Shown: positions 20,462 through 30,505 of the stretch, one piece after another | How the letters are laid out: each line of letters starts with the position of its first letter | Numbering within the stretch: position 1 is the stretch's first letter | Assembly: GCF_002902725.1 (NCBI RefSeq) | Contig: NZ_PPRT01000008.1 | Span: 1-64,000, forward strand | Direction of reading: 5' to 3' | From: Staphylococcus caprae | GTDB lineage: Bacteria; Bacillota; Bacilli; Staphylococcales; Staphylococcaceae | Length of the DNA: 64,000 bases | Notes under the pieces: model-generated | Told to the model about the DNA's origin: nothing | Seen by the model: only the letters and a program-made list of their open reading frames with translations | Database searches by the model: none | Made by a program: the position numbers and the translations under genes

Positions 20462-21283
20462 ATGAAATTAGGAAAGTTTACAATACATTATTTAAGAGGT
20501 GGGAACACAAATATAGATGGCGGAGCTATGTTTGGCGTCGTGCCTAAACCATTATGGACGAGAAAATATAAAGTCAATGATAAAAATCAAATTCACACGC
20601 CTACACATCCTATATTTATTCAAACTGAAGATAAGAACATTTTAATAGATACAGGTTTAGGTAATGGTAAACTTTCTGAAAAACAGCAACGCAATAGTGG
20701 TGTAGACTATGAGAGTCTCATTCAAGAAGATTTAGCTCAACTAGGATTAACTACCTCTGACATTGACATGGTATTGATGACACATCTCCATTTCGATCAC
20801 GCAACTGGATTAACTGATAATCATGGACATGCAATTTTCGAAAATGCGACACATTTTATTCAGCAGGACGAATGGCATGAATTTTTATCACCTAACATAA
20901 GAAGCCAAGCAACTTATTGGGAAGAAAATCAAGGAGATTACAAGCAAAATCTTATTTTATTTGAAAATGAAATAGAACCTTATCCTGGAATTAAGATGAT
21001 TCATACAGGTGGCCATAGCTTTGGTCATTCTATTATTACAATTGAAAGCGAAGGGGAGCATGCTGTTCATATGGCTGACATTTTCCCAACGACTGCACAC
21101 CTTAATCCACTTTGGATTACGGCATACGATGATTATCCAATGCAATCTATCCGTAAAAAAGAACGTTTGATTCCATATTTTATGTATCATAATTATTGGT
21201 TCTTGTTTTACCATGATGAAAATTATTTTGCAGTAAAATACAAAGATGACCATAAGACAATCGACACATACATTTCCAGATGA
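20462..21283 (+). CDS. ytnP: YtnP family metallo-beta-lactamase-fold hydrolase
   Basis: A 273-residue metallo-beta-lactamase-fold hydrolase. The zinc motif THLHFDHATG at 107-116 supplies H108, H110, D112 and H113; later metal ligands are expected at the GGHSFGH histidine (about 182) and at Asp in HMADIFP (about 203). B. subtilis YtnP has been described as a quorum-quenching lactonase acting on N-acyl homoserine lactones and a Streptomyces signal; this role is only inferred here. A strong GAGGAGG ribosome binding site precedes the ATG. The gene stands alone between terminators. Confidence 0.85.
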   Translation: MKLGKFTIHYLRGGNTNIDGGAMFGVVPKPLWTRKYKVNDKNQIHTPTHPIFIQTEDKNILIDTGLGNGKLSEKQQRNSGVDYESLIQEDLAQLGLTTSDIDMVLMTHLHFDHATGLTDNHGHAIFENATHFIQQDEWHEFLSPNIRSQATYWEENQGDYKQNLILFENEIEPYPGIKMIHTGGHSFGHSIITIESEGEHAVHMADIFPTTAHLNPLWITAYDDYPMQSIRKKERLIPYFMYHNYWFLFYHDENYFAVKYKDDHKTIDTYISR

Positions 21284-21284
21284 A

Positions 21285-21337
21285 AAAAGGGTTATAGTTT
21301 GAGGAATTTTAGTTAACTCTCAAACTATAACCTTTAT
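21285..21337. terminator. Terminator between ytnP and the convergent PepSY gene
   Basis: A stem of about 15 bp joins GGTTATAGTTTGAG (from 21290) and CTCAAACTATAACC (ending 21332), with A-rich and T-rich flanks on either side, so it can act in both directions. Confidence 0.85.
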
Positions 21338-21359
21338 TTATTACATTCCGTATAAAATA

Positions 21360-21677
21360 TTATAACTCTATAATATCAAGTACTTGTCCAGAAAGTGCAT
21401 CTGCATAAAACTCATATTCTACTAATTCACCATGTTTGTATGCTGTAATACCGCCTTGATAGATAGGTTGATTCTGATTAACGTTATCTAAAACGATAGG
21501 CTGATGCACGATATAAGAGCCTTTAACTTCTCTAAAGTATGTTTTAACTTCTTCAAGTAATCGTTCTGCGTTATAAAATTTGTGCTTAGCTAAATAAATA
21601 ATTGCACAGATAGAAACTATAACAGTTGTTGTAAATGTCATGAGTGCGATACTTTTTAAATTAAAAAACTTCATCAT
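21360..21677 (-). CDS. Small membrane-anchored PepSY-like protein
   Basis: A 105-residue protein with one N-terminal membrane segment (about residues 8-30) and an extracytoplasmic part that resembles a single PepSY-like unit, ending GQVLDIIEL. No function can be assigned. An upstream in-frame ATG (21707) exists, but the ribosome binding site GAGGAGA lies between it and the ATG-ATG pair at 21677/21674, so I start at 21677. Confidence 0.65.
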   Translation of the reverse strand: MMKFFNLKSIALMTFTTTVIVSICAIIYLAKHKFYNAERLLEEVKTYFREVKGSYIVHQPIVLDNVNQNQPIYQGGITAYKHGELVEYEFYADALSGQVLDIIEL

Positions 21678-21706
21678 ATATTCTCCTCTTAACGAAATTC
21701 TTATCA

Positions 21707-21735
21707 TTAGTTTACCATATTGAAGATGATATAAT
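21707..21735 (+). promoter_or_regulatory. Promoter of the M42 peptidase gene
   Basis: TATAAT at 21730-21735 is preceded by TG-A (extended -10), with a weak -35 TTAGTT at 21707-21712. The transcript would start near 21742, giving a very short leader. Confidence 0.6.
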
Positions 21736-21759
21736 AGAGTACAAGGAGTGAGATTTTGT

Positions 21760-22836
21760 ATGACGATTGAAAATACGAAAACTTTAGAACGAATTAAAAA
21801 TTTAACAGAACTTCATGGAGCCCCTGGTTTCGAAAATGAGGTTAGAGATTATATGAAAAAAGAAATGGCACCATACGTAGATGAATTTCTTCAAAATAAA
21901 ATGGGCGGATTTTATGGTATTAAAAAATCTAAAAAAGCGAATGCACCAAAAGTAATGATTGCAGCTCATATGGATGAAATTGGCTTTATGATTACACATA
22001 TCAAAGATAACGGCATGATACAATTCACTCAATTAGGTGGCGTTGCAAATGATATTTGGCAAGGTCAGAGACTTAAAGTGAAAAATAGAAATGGTGATCA
22101 AGTCGTGGGTGTAGTAGCCAACATACCAAAACATTTTAGAACAGGAAACGAAGCTGTTCCTGAAATTAAAGATTTGATGTTAGATATAGGTGCTACTTCC
22201 CAAGAAGAAGTAAGAAGTAGAGGGATAGAAATTGGCGACACCATTGTCCCAGATACAATCTTCACACAATTATCTGAGCATCGCTATAGTGCGAAAGCCT
22301 GGGATAATCGATACGGTTGTGTGCTTGCGATAGAAATATTAGAATTACTTAAGGATACAGAATTAGATGTAGATTTATATGTAGGTGCAAATGTGCAAGA
22401 GGAAGTTGGTTTAAGAGGTGCGAAAGCGGCAGCAGAACAAATTAATCCTGACATTGCCTTCGTTGTAGATTGTTCACCAGCAAATGATATTAAAGGCAAG
22501 CAACAACTCTCTGGTGCACTAGGGGAGGGCACACTCATACGTATTAAAGATGGTACGATGATATTAAAACCTCAGTTTAGAGACTATCTGTTACAATTAG
22601 CTGAATCTAATGATATTGCACATCAATATTACATTTCTCCAGGAGGTACAGATGGCGGAGAAATTCATAAAGCTAATGAAGGGATTCCAACAGCAGTCAT
22701 TGGCGTTTGTGCGAGATATATCCACAGTACTGATGCAGTATTTGATATAAGAGATTATTATGCTGCAAGACAATTATTAAAAGAAAGTATTATGAACTTA
22801 ACTGAACAACAAATTGAAACTTTAAAATTTGGATAA
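21760..22836 (+). CDS. pepA1: M42 family glutamyl aminopeptidase
   Basis: A cytoplasmic M42 aminopeptidase of the PepA/YtoP type, 358 residues, which removes acidic or other N-terminal residues from peptides and normally forms a dodecameric shell. Metal ligands and catalytic residues are visible in AAHMDEIGF (H70), AWDNRYG, the QEEVGLRGA motif and DGGEIH. A GTG at 21748 in frame overlaps the ribosome binding site GGAG at 21745-21748, so the ATG at 21760 is the start. A thioredoxin-like gene follows after 12 nt in the same operon. Confidence 0.9.
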   Translation: MTIENTKTLERIKNLTELHGAPGFENEVRDYMKKEMAPYVDEFLQNKMGGFYGIKKSKKANAPKVMIAAHMDEIGFMITHIKDNGMIQFTQLGGVANDIWQGQRLKVKNRNGDQVVGVVANIPKHFRTGNEAVPEIKDLMLDIGATSQEEVRSRGIEIGDTIVPDTIFTQLSEHRYSAKAWDNRYGCVLAIEILELLKDTELDVDLYVGANVQEEVGLRGAKAAAEQINPDIAFVVDCSPANDIKGKQQLSGALGEGTLIRIKDGTMILKPQFRDYLLQLAESNDIAHQYYISPGGTDGGEIHKANEGIPTAVIGVCARYIHSTDAVFDIRDYYAARQLLKESIMNLTEQQIETLKFG

Positions 22837-22848
22837 GGAGTATAGAGT

Positions 22849-23160
22849 ATGAAACAACTTGAATCTGAAAAACAATTCGAAGAATTAAAACAAGGTAAAA
22901 CGGTGTTTGAATTTACTGCTGGATGGTGTCCAGATTGTAGAGTTATCGAACCTGATTTACCCAAGTTAGAAGAGAAATATCAAGAATTTGATTTTGTCTC
23001 TGTAGATAGAGATCAATTTATTGATTTATGTATAGATAACGATATTCTAGGAATACCGAGCTTTTTAGTTTTTAAAGAGGGCGAACTTTTAGGTAGCTAT
23101 ATTGGAAAAGAAAGAAAATCAATTGAACAAATCGACGAATTTTTAGCACAACACATCTAG
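22849..23160 (+). CDS. Thioredoxin-like protein (YtpP type)
   Basis: A 103-residue cytoplasmic thioredoxin-fold protein with the active site CPDC at 27-30 in place of the usual CGPC, and the cis-proline in GIPSFLVF. It is probably a thiol-disulfide or bacillithiol-linked reductase; the partner is unknown. It lies 12 nt after the M42 peptidase gene. The ytpP-ytpQ-ytpR-ytpS order is as in B. subtilis. Confidence 0.85.
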   Translation: MKQLESEKQFEELKQGKTVFEFTAGWCPDCRVIEPDLPKLEEKYQEFDFVSVDRDQFIDLCIDNDILGIPSFLVFKEGELLGSYIGKERKSIEQIDEFLAQHI

Positions 23161-23274
23161 ATTTGTATAAATTTTAAAACTCACGAAATATACACACTGT
23201 ATTTTAGTTTTTTCTGTTATATAGCGGTTATTTATTGTAAACTGTTATAAGGTGCGAAAATAGGAGTGTTATAA

Positions 23275-24135
23275 ATGAACGTCTTTCAAATGAGAGATAA
23301 ATTAAAAGCACGTTTAAATCATTTAAATGTGGACTTTAAATTTGATAGAGAAGAAGAAACATTGCGAATCTATCGAACAGATAATCATAAAGGTGTAACA
23401 ATTAAACTCAATGCTATTGTCGCTAAATATGAAGAGCAAAAAGATAAAATTATAGATGAAATTGTTTATTACGTTGAAGAAGCTATTGCTCAAATGGGGG
23501 ATAACGCCATTGAACAACTTGATGATATAAAAATCATGCCAGTTATAAGAGCAACAAGTTTTGATAAGAAGACCAAAGAAGGTCAATCATTTGTCTATAG
23601 TGAACATACTGCTGAAACGAATATTTACTATGCACTGGATTTAGGTAAATCATATCGATTAATAGACAAAAGTATGTTAGAAACATTAAATATGACAGAA
23701 CAACAAGTTAAAGAAATGTCATTATTCAATGTTAGAAAACTTGAAAATAAATACGCTACAGATGAAGTTAAAGGGAATATCTTCTACTTCATCAACTCTA
23801 ATGATGGATATGATGCCAGTCGCATACTTAATACATCTTTCTTAAATGAGATTCAAGAACAATGCGAAGGTGAAATGCTTGTAGCTGTACCTCATCAAGA
23901 CGTTCTTGTTATCGCTGATATACGCAATAAAACAGGTTATGATGTCATGGCCCATTTAACTATGGAATTCTTTACTAAAGGGTTAGTACCTATTACATCA
24001 TTGTCCTTTGGCTATGATAAAGGGCACCTAGAACCGATATTCATTTTAGGGAAAAATAATAAACAAAAGCGAAATCCTGACGTCATTCAGCGATTAGAAG
24101 CGAATAGAAAGAAATTCAATGATAAAGATAAATAA
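23275..24135 (+). CDS. ytpQ: DUF1444 family protein (YtpQ)
   Basis: A 286-residue soluble protein of the DUF1444/YtpQ family with no signal peptide or membrane segment. Function is unknown. It has a clean ribosome binding site (AGGAG, 23262-23266). It sits 19 nt before the ytpR gene in a conserved cluster, which is the only hint to its role. Confidence 0.8.
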   Translation: MNVFQMRDKLKARLNHLNVDFKFDREEETLRIYRTDNHKGVTIKLNAIVAKYEEQKDKIIDEIVYYVEEAIAQMGDNAIEQLDDIKIMPVIRATSFDKKTKEGQSFVYSEHTAETNIYYALDLGKSYRLIDKSMLETLNMTEQQVKEMSLFNVRKLENKYATDEVKGNIFYFINSNDGYDASRILNTSFLNEIQEQCEGEMLVAVPHQDVLVIADIRNKTGYDVMAHLTMEFFTKGLVPITSLSFGYDKGHLEPIFILGKNNKQKRNPDVIQRLEANRKKFNDKDK

Positions 24136-24154
24136 TAGAAATGGAGTTTTATAA

Positions 24155-24751
24155 ATGAACTTATTTTACAACCCACAAGGGGTAGGAGATGTGGCATTCT
24201 TACAAATTGAACCTACAGACGGTGCGTTTGAATACAATAAACAAAACGATGTCGTTGAAATTACAAAAGAAGGACAAGTCGTAGGATATAACGTGTTTGA
24301 CGCATCTAAAAAGGTAAATATTGAAGGAAATGGACATATTAAATTAACTTCAGAAATCATTAACGCTTTACAACAAACAATTTCAGATGCAGGATTTAAT
24401 TATCAATTAGATACAGATCTATCTCCAAAATTCGTTGTAGGATATGTAGAAACTAAAGAAAAACATCCTGATGCTGATAAGTTAAGCGTACTTAACGTCA
24501 ATGTTGGTAACGATACACTGCAAATTGTATGTGGAGCACCAAATGTTGAAGCAGGTCAAAAAGTCGTTGTAGCAAAAGTCGGCGCTGTGATGCCAAGCGG
24601 AATGGTCATTAAAGATGCTGAACTCCGTGGTGTTGCTTCTAGCGGTATGATTTGTTCAATGAAAGAATTGAATTTACCTAACGCGCCACAAGAAAAAGGT
24701 ATTATGGTATTAAGCGACGATTACGAAATTGGGCAAGCATTTTTTGATTAA
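24155..24751 (+). CDS. ytpR: YtpR family tRNA-binding-domain protein
   Basis: A 198-residue protein with a family N-terminal half (1-88) and an EMAP/Arc1p-type OB-fold tRNA-binding domain at about 92-197, the same domain found at the N-terminus of the PheRS beta chain. Typical segments are [21 protein letters not shown] and [11 protein letters not shown]. It may bind tRNA or another structured RNA; no enzymatic domain is present. It lies 20 nt ahead of the DNA translocase gene. Confidence 0.85.
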   Translation: MNLFYNPQGVGDVAFLQIEPTDGAFEYNKQNDVVEITKEGQVVGYNVFDASKKVNIEGNGHIKLTSEIINALQQTISDAGFNYQLDTDLSPKFVVGYVETKEKHPDADKLSVLNVNVGNDTLQIVCGAPNVEAGQKVVVAKVGAVMPSGMVIKDAELRGVASSGMICSMKELNLPNAPQEKGIMVLSDDYEIGQAFFD

Positions 24752-24771
24752 TTAAGAAAGGTAGTGGAATT

Positions 24772-27700
24772 ATGAGCTGGTTTGATAAATTATTTGGCGA
24801 AGATAATGATTCAAATAGCGACCTGTTACGTAAAAATAAAAAAAGAAGACAGAGTTCGCAATCACAACAAAATAATCAAGACTCATTACTGCCTCAAAAT
24901 AATGACATTTATAATCGCCCAAGAGGAAAATTTAGATTTCCTATGCAAGTGTCTGAGGAAACATCTGCTCAATATGAGGAACATAGTTACGATGAAAGTG
25001 AAACTTCTGGATACCAGGCGTATTCTGACTCAAATTACACGCAAGACTATGGACAAACCTATACTACTGATAGCTACGGGAAAAGACATCGACGTCGTAG
25101 AGCTTCACAAATGACTGAAGGTAGTGCTAGCGATAGTTATCAAAGCCATCATGTCGATAAACAAACTTCTCATGAACCTAAACGTAATAGCAGAAGAAAT
25201 ACCTATAGTCAGTCAAACGCTCAAAAAGATCACAAGAAAGAGAACCATCATTCTCGTACGAAATTACAATCTGAGCGATTAAAATCTAAAAGTCAGTTAC
25301 ATTCACCTTCAAGTTCTGAATTTACATATCATCGTAGTAGCTTTAAAGCGAGTGAAGTTCCATCAGCTATATTCGGAACTAAGAAAAGACGACCAATTGA
25401 GAATGGTGTGATACCGCCTAAACAAGAATCACAAAACGATGATTCAAAGGATATGAATAAAGATTCTGATTCTAAGCAAAGCCAACGTCACGCTTCAAAT
25501 GAATACGATGTGAACATGTATAGACAGTCAATTAATAGCCAAATGGGTTATCAACAAGAAGACTCGCTGCATTCTAATCAACCTGAGAAAAGTGACAACG
25601 AACAGCAATCAAAGAATTCAAGTCGTTCTCAACAGTCTTCACCAGAGCAACAGTCAAATCAACAATCATCTCATCAATCAAAAGGGAAAACGCCGAACTA
25701 TTCTAAAAGAGATAACACAATCAATATCGAAAATATATACGCTTCTCAAATCGTTGAAGAGATTAGACGAGAAAGAGAACGAAAAGTTCTTCAAAAGCGG
25801 AGATTTAAGAAAGCATTACAAGCTAAAAGACAACAGAATCAAAACTCAGAAGAGGATAGTATTCAAAAAGCGATTGATGAAATGTATGCAAAACAAGCGC
25901 ATCAATACATTGGAGAAAGTTCTCTAGACGAAGATGACAATGAAGATCATATCGATGTAGAATTAAATGATTCTTCAGATCATCCTTCAACAAAGTCTTT
26001 TGAAGAGGATCAAATTGGTGCGTCATCCTATAATTACGAAGAGATTAATCTAGATGATGAACATCATATTCAAAAGTTAAATGATGAAGATGTACAAGTG
26101 AATGATGGTCCGATGAAGTCAGGTCAAGATAATGAAAATGAACTTAACAAAAAAGATGAAGAGATTGAAGATGCTCAATTCCACGAATTAGACGATAGCC
26201 AACAACAATCAGATGCAACAACTCATTCTGAACAAGAAGACTCAAAACAACATCAGTACAATGAGGCAATTAATCAAAGCGTGGACAATGAAACAGAATA
26301 TGCGAAACATAGAGATATCAATGATACAGATCCATCTGCAAGTTCAAGTGAGTCGTCTTCAAGTGAGTCGTTCAAAGAACAGCCAAGCGAAACTATTCAA
26401 TCAAGTCAGACTTTAGAAAGTGACCGTGCAACGTCAACTAGCGAACCGCATTCAACGTCTTCAAGTCAAGAAGGTCAAAGCCAAGGTTCTGAAATGGATA
26501 CAGAAGTATCACATTCAAAATCTGAAGCGCCAGCTAAACCGAAACAACGATTTGGTGGTAGTCGACCGTTCAACGTTTTAATGACGCCATCTGATAAGAA
26601 GAGAATGATGGATAGTAAAAAAGAGCATAGTGTAAATGTTCCAGAATTAAAACCTGAACAGCGTCATACTCAGAATGCTTCTTATAGCACTACCGATTCG
26701 AGTCGATCTTCTGAGAGTGAATCAGGTTCTACTACTTACTCCACTTCATCAAATGAAGATAGTAACGATATAGAACATTCAGAATCAATGTCACAACAAG
26801 ATTATCGTCATCCTAATCCTAAAGATGCAGCTCCGAATAGTGGTACTGATGAAGATCTACATTCGTATAATGACGCTCATGATTCGGATACAGAAGATGT
26901 AGAAACATCGAATACTGATTTTCATTTTTCAGAAGCGCAGAATATAGAAGATCATCATGAATTAAACAGTCACATGAGTCATCAAGTAGAAGACCATGAA
27001 GAAACTACTACAACTCACAATTCAAATGTGACACAAGAACAAGATTCAAATCATCATGAACATCAGAGCCAACAACAACCTCAACATCAAGGAATAAGAA
27101 AAGGGCCTAATATCAAACTACCTAGCTTTGATTTATTAGAGGAGCCAGAACCACACGAAATCAACGAAGAGTGGATAGAAGAAAAGAAACAGGAACTAAT
27201 TGATGCATTGTACTATTTCAACGTACCTGCAGAAGTTAAAAATGTGACTGAAGGTCCAAGTGTGACAAGATTTGAATTATCTGTAGAAAAAGGTGTTAAA
27301 GTTTCAAGAATTACTGCACTTCAAGATGATATTAAAATGGCTTTAGCAGCAAAAGATATTCGTATTGAGGCACCAATTCCTGGAACGAGTCTAGTTGGTA
27401 TAGAAGTGCCAAACCAAAATCCAACTAAAGTAAACTTAAGGTCAATCATTGAGACGCCTAAATTTAAAAATACAGAATCTAAATTGACTGTAGCAATGGG
27501 TTATAGAATTAATAACGAACCATTACTTATGGATATCGCTAAAACGCCTCACGCTTTAATTGCAGGGGCAACGGGGTCAGGTAAATCAGTTTGTATCAAT
27601 AGTATATTGATGTCACTATTATATAAAAATCATCCAGAAGAATTACGCCTATTATTAATTGATCCTAAAATGGTAGAACTTGCACCATATAACGATTTAC

Positions 27701-28497
27701 CACACTTAGTTTCTCCAGTAATTACTGATGTTAAAGCTGCCACACAAAGTTTAAAATGGGCAGTCGAAGAAATGGAGAAACGTTATAAATTGTTTGCGCA
27801 ATATCATGTGAGAAATATTACTGCTTTCAACAAAAAGGCACCGTATGAGCAAAGAATGCCGAAAATTGTTATAGTAATTGATGAGTTGGCCGACTTAATG
27901 ATGATGGCGCCTCAAGAGGTAGAGCAATCCATTGCACGTATTGCTCAAAAAGCGCGCGCATGTGGTATTCACATGTTGGTTGCAACACAAAGACCATCAG
28001 TTAATGTCATTACTGGTCTTATCAAAGCGAATATTCCTACTAGAATTGCGTTTATGGTATCTTCAAGAGTTGATTCAAGAACAATTCTAGATAGTGGTGG
28101 CGCAGAACGTCTTCTAGGTTATGGAGATATGTTATACCTAGGTAGTGGCATGAATAAGCCAATTCGCGTTCAAGGGACATTTGTTTCTGATGAAGAAATT
28201 GATGATGTTGTTGACTTTATTAAACAACAACGCGACCCTGAATATTTATTTGAGGAAAAGGAACTACTTAAGAAAACACAATCTCAAGCACAAGACGATT
28301 TATTCGACGATGTGTGCGAGTTTATGGTAAATGAAGGACACATTTCAACTTCACTTATCCAAAGACATTTCCAAATTGGTTACAATAGAGCAGCTAGAAT
28401 TATCGATCAGTTAGAACAGTTAGGCTATATTTCAGGCGCTAATGGTTCTAAACCAAGGGATGTTTATATTACTGAAGCGGATTTAAATAAAGAATAA
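24772..28497 (+). CDS. sftA: Soluble FtsK/SpoIIIE-family DNA translocase (SftA type)
   Basis: A 1241-residue ATP-driven DNA pump that clears chromosomal DNA from the closing septum. Unlike membrane FtsK/SpoIIIE it has no transmembrane segments, as in B. subtilis SftA (YtpS), which sits in the same gene neighbourhood. Residues 1 to about 770 are hydrophilic, low-complexity and rich in Ser, Gln, Glu, Asp and His, probably disordered. The motor follows: Walker A GATGSGKS at 932-939, and Walker B with D1037 in VIDELAD. A winged-helix gamma domain for recognising directing DNA sites occupies about 1177-1240. In S. aureus literature the homologue is often called FtsK. murC follows after 20 nt. Confidence 0.9.
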   Translation: MSWFDKLFGEDNDSNSDLLRKNKKRRQSSQSQQNNQDSLLPQNNDIYNRPRGKFRFPMQVSEETSAQYEEHSYDESETSGYQAYSDSNYTQDYGQTYTTDSYGKRHRRRRASQMTEGSASDSYQSHHVDKQTSHEPKRNSRRNTYSQSNAQKDHKKENHHSRTKLQSERLKSKSQLHSPSSSEFTYHRSSFKASEVPSAIFGTKKRRPIENGVIPPKQESQNDDSKDMNKDSDSKQSQRHASNEYDVNMYRQSINSQMGYQQEDSLHSNQPEKSDNEQQSKNSSRSQQSSPEQQSNQQSSHQSKGKTPNYSKRDNTINIENIYASQIVEEIRRERERKVLQKRRFKKALQAKRQQNQNSEEDSIQKAIDEMYAKQAHQYIGESSLDEDDNEDHIDVELNDSSDHPSTKSFEEDQIGASSYNYEEINLDDEHHIQKLNDEDVQVNDGPMKSGQDNENELNKKDEEIEDAQFHELDDSQQQSDATTHSEQEDSKQHQYNEAINQSVDNETEYAKHRDINDTDPSASSSESSSSESFKEQPSETIQSSQTLESDRATSTSEPHSTSSSQEGQSQGSEMDTEVSHSKSEAPAKPKQRFGGSRPFNVLMTPSDKKRMMDSKKEHSVNVPELKPEQRHTQNASYSTTDSSRSSESESGSTTYSTSSNEDSNDIEHSESMSQQDYRHPNPKDAAPNSGTDEDLHSYNDAHDSDTEDVETSNTDFHFSEAQNIEDHHELNSHMSHQVEDHEETTTTHNSNVTQEQDSNHHEHQSQQQPQHQGIRKGPNIKLPSFDLLEEPEPHEINEEWIEEKKQELIDALYYFNVPAEVKNVTEGPSVTRFELSVEKGVKVSRITALQDDIKMALAAKDIRIEAPIPGTSLVGIEVPNQNPTKVNLRSIIETPKFKNTESKLTVAMGYRINNEPLLMDIAKTPHALIAGATGSGKSVCINSILMSLLYKNHPEELRLLLIDPKMVELAPYNDLPHLVSPVITDVKAATQSLKWAVEEMEKRYKLFAQYHVRNITAFNKKAPYEQRMPKIVIVIDELADLMMMAPQEVEQSIARIAQKARACGIHMLVATQRPSVNVITGLIKANIPTRIAFMVSSRVDSRTILDSGGAERLLGYGDMLYLGSGMNKPIRVQGTFVSDEEIDDVVDFIKQQRDPEYLFEEKELLKKTQSQAQDDLFDDVCEFMVNEGHISTSLIQRHFQIGYNRAARIIDQLEQLGYISGANGSKPRDVYITEADLNKE

Positions 28498-28517
28498 ATT
28501 GAGTAAGGAGTATTAAA

Positions 28518-29831
28518 ATGACGCACTATCATTTTGTCGGAATTAAAGGTTCCGGCATGAGTTCATTAGCACAAATCATGCATGACCTTGGTCATGAAGT
28601 CCAAGGATCAGACATTGAAAAATACGTATTTACAGAAGTTGCTCTAAGAAATAAAGGCATTAAAATTCTACCTTTTGATGCTGACAATATAAAAGAAGGT
28701 ATGGTAGTCATTCAAGGGAATGCATTTCCAGATACTCATGAAGAGATCGTTAGAGCACATGATTTAAAATTAGATGTAATTAAGTATCATGATTTTCTTG
28801 GTCACGTGATTGATCAATATACTTCTGTAGCAGTTACGGGTGCACATGGTAAAACTTCAACTACTGGCTTACTTTCACATGTGATGAATGGTGATAAAAA
28901 GACATCATTCCTCATTGGTGATGGTACTGGAATGGGCCTGCCAGGTAGTGACTATTTTGCATTTGAAGCGTGTGAATACCGTAGACACTTTTTAAGTTAT
29001 CATCCAGATTATGCAATTATGACTAACATTGACTTCGATCACCCTGATTATTTCAAAAATATTGAAGACGTTTATGATGCTTTCCAAGATATGGCACATA
29101 ACGTTAAAAAAGCAATTATTGCATGGGGCGATGATGATTACTTACGTAAATTAGAAGCTGATGTACCAATTTATTATTATGGTTTTAAAGAATCAGATGA
29201 TATCTATGCTAAGAACATTCAAATTACTGAAAAAGGTACTCAATTTGATGTTTATATCAATGGTGAATATTATGATCAATTCTTATCACCACAATTTGGC
29301 GACCATAATATTTTAAATACGCTTGCAGTTATTGCGATAAGTTATTTAGAAAAAATGGATATTGAAAATATTAAAGAAGCGTTAGAAACGTTTGGTGGTG
29401 TAAAACGTCGCTTTAATGAAACAAAAGTATCTAATCAAGTATTAGTAGACGATTATGCTCACCATCCAAGAGAAATTAGTGCTACAATTGAGTCAGCTCG
29501 AAAAAAATACCCAAATAAAGAGGTAGTAGCTGTCTTTCAACCACACACTTTCTCTAGAACACAAGCATTTCTTGATGAATTTGCATCTAGCTTGAGTAAA
29601 GCAGATCAAGTATTCTTATGTGAAATTTTTGGTTCGATTAGAGAAAATACTGGTGACTTAACAATAGAAGATTTAATTAATCGTATTGACGGTTCGGCAC
29701 TAATAGATGAAAATAGTATTGACGTATTAGAAAAATTTGAAAACGCTGTAATTTTATTTATGGGTGCGGGTGACATTCAAAAGTTACTTAAAGCATATTT
29801 TGAAAAATTAGGCGTAGAAAATGACTTTTAA
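28518..29831 (+). CDS. murC: UDP-N-acetylmuramate--L-alanine ligase
   Basis: A 437-residue Mur ligase that adds L-Ala to UDP-MurNAc using ATP, the first step of the stem peptide. The N-terminal UDP-binding motif [11 protein letters not shown] is at 8-18, the ATP loop GAHGKTS at 108-114, followed by the central domain and a C-terminal Rossmann-like domain. The ribosome binding site is AAGGAG. Its location after sftA links precursor synthesis with septum closure genes, as in Bacillus. Confidence 0.95.
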   Translation: MTHYHFVGIKGSGMSSLAQIMHDLGHEVQGSDIEKYVFTEVALRNKGIKILPFDADNIKEGMVVIQGNAFPDTHEEIVRAHDLKLDVIKYHDFLGHVIDQYTSVAVTGAHGKTSTTGLLSHVMNGDKKTSFLIGDGTGMGLPGSDYFAFEACEYRRHFLSYHPDYAIMTNIDFDHPDYFKNIEDVYDAFQDMAHNVKKAIIAWGDDDYLRKLEADVPIYYYGFKESDDIYAKNIQITEKGTQFDVYINGEYYDQFLSPQFGDHNILNTLAVIAISYLEKMDIENIKEALETFGGVKRRFNETKVSNQVLVDDYAHHPREISATIESARKKYPNKEVVAVFQPHTFSRTQAFLDEFASSLSKADQVFLCEIFGSIRENTGDLTIEDLINRIDGSALIDENSIDVLEKFENAVILFMGAGDIQKLLKAYFEKLGVENDF

Positions 29832-29904
29832 TATGTTTATATTAAAACATCATGGGTATTAAATATTAATGACTTTAATTTAAGGTATTTAGGAGGCGTT
29901 TTTA

Positions 29905-30429
29905 ATGGATTGGATTTTACCAATTGCAGGAATTATTGCCGCGATAGCTTTCTTAATCTTATGTATCGGTATCGTTGTTGTTTTAATTTCTGTTAAAAAG
30001 AATTTAGATTACGTGGCTAAAACACTAGATGGTGTTGAAGGTCAAGTTCAAGGTATTACTCGTGAAACTACTGATTTACTTCATAAAGCAAATCGTTTAA
30101 CTGAAGATATTCAAGGTAAAGTGGATCGTTTAAACTCAGTTGTAGATGCTGTTAAAGGCATTGGTGACTCAGTACAAAATTTAAATGGTTCTGTAGATCG
30201 AGTAACAAACTCAATTACGCACAACATTTCTCAAAATGAAGATAAAATTTCTCAAGTAGTACAATGGTCAAACGTTGCAATGGAAATTGCAGACAAATGG
30301 CAAAATAGATACTACCGTAGAGGAAGTGCAAACTACAAAACAAACACTGTAGCTGACGATGCTAAGCATGGCTATACTCATTCAGATAACAATGCTGATC
30401 ATAGCTACACTACACGTGTTAACAAATAA
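29905..30429 (+). CDS. DUF948 membrane-anchored protein (YtxG type)
   Basis: A 174-residue protein with an N-terminal membrane helix (about 5-28) and a long coiled-coil-like segment (about 35-115), ending in a polar tail. This is the DUF948 family, called YtxG in B. subtilis, where it lies in the ytxGHJ stress operon. Function is unknown. AGGAGG at 29891-29896 gives a firm start. The next gene is a YtxH protein, so the ytxG-ytxH pairing is conserved. Confidence 0.8.
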   Translation: MDWILPIAGIIAAIAFLILCIGIVVVLISVKKNLDYVAKTLDGVEGQVQGITRETTDLLHKANRLTEDIQGKVDRLNSVVDAVKGIGDSVQNLNGSVDRVTNSITHNISQNEDKISQVVQWSNVAMEIADKWQNRYYRRGSANYKTNTVADDAKHGYTHSDNNADHSYTTRVNK

Positions 30430-30449
30430 TTAATACGAACGAATTAAAT

Positions 30450-30490
30450 GCACTTAAATGAGGTTTTTACTTATTTAAGTGCTTTTGTTT
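30450..30490 (+). terminator. Hairpin terminator or attenuator between the ytxG and ytxH genes
   Basis: GCACTTAAAT at 30450-30459 pairs perfectly with ATTTAAGTGC at 30473-30482 and TTTTGTTTT follows. The T-run runs straight into the next ribosome binding site (AGGAGG, 30492-30497), so partial read-through probably sets expression of the downstream gene. Confidence 0.75.
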
Positions 30491-30505
30491 TAGGAGGAAT
30501 TGTTT

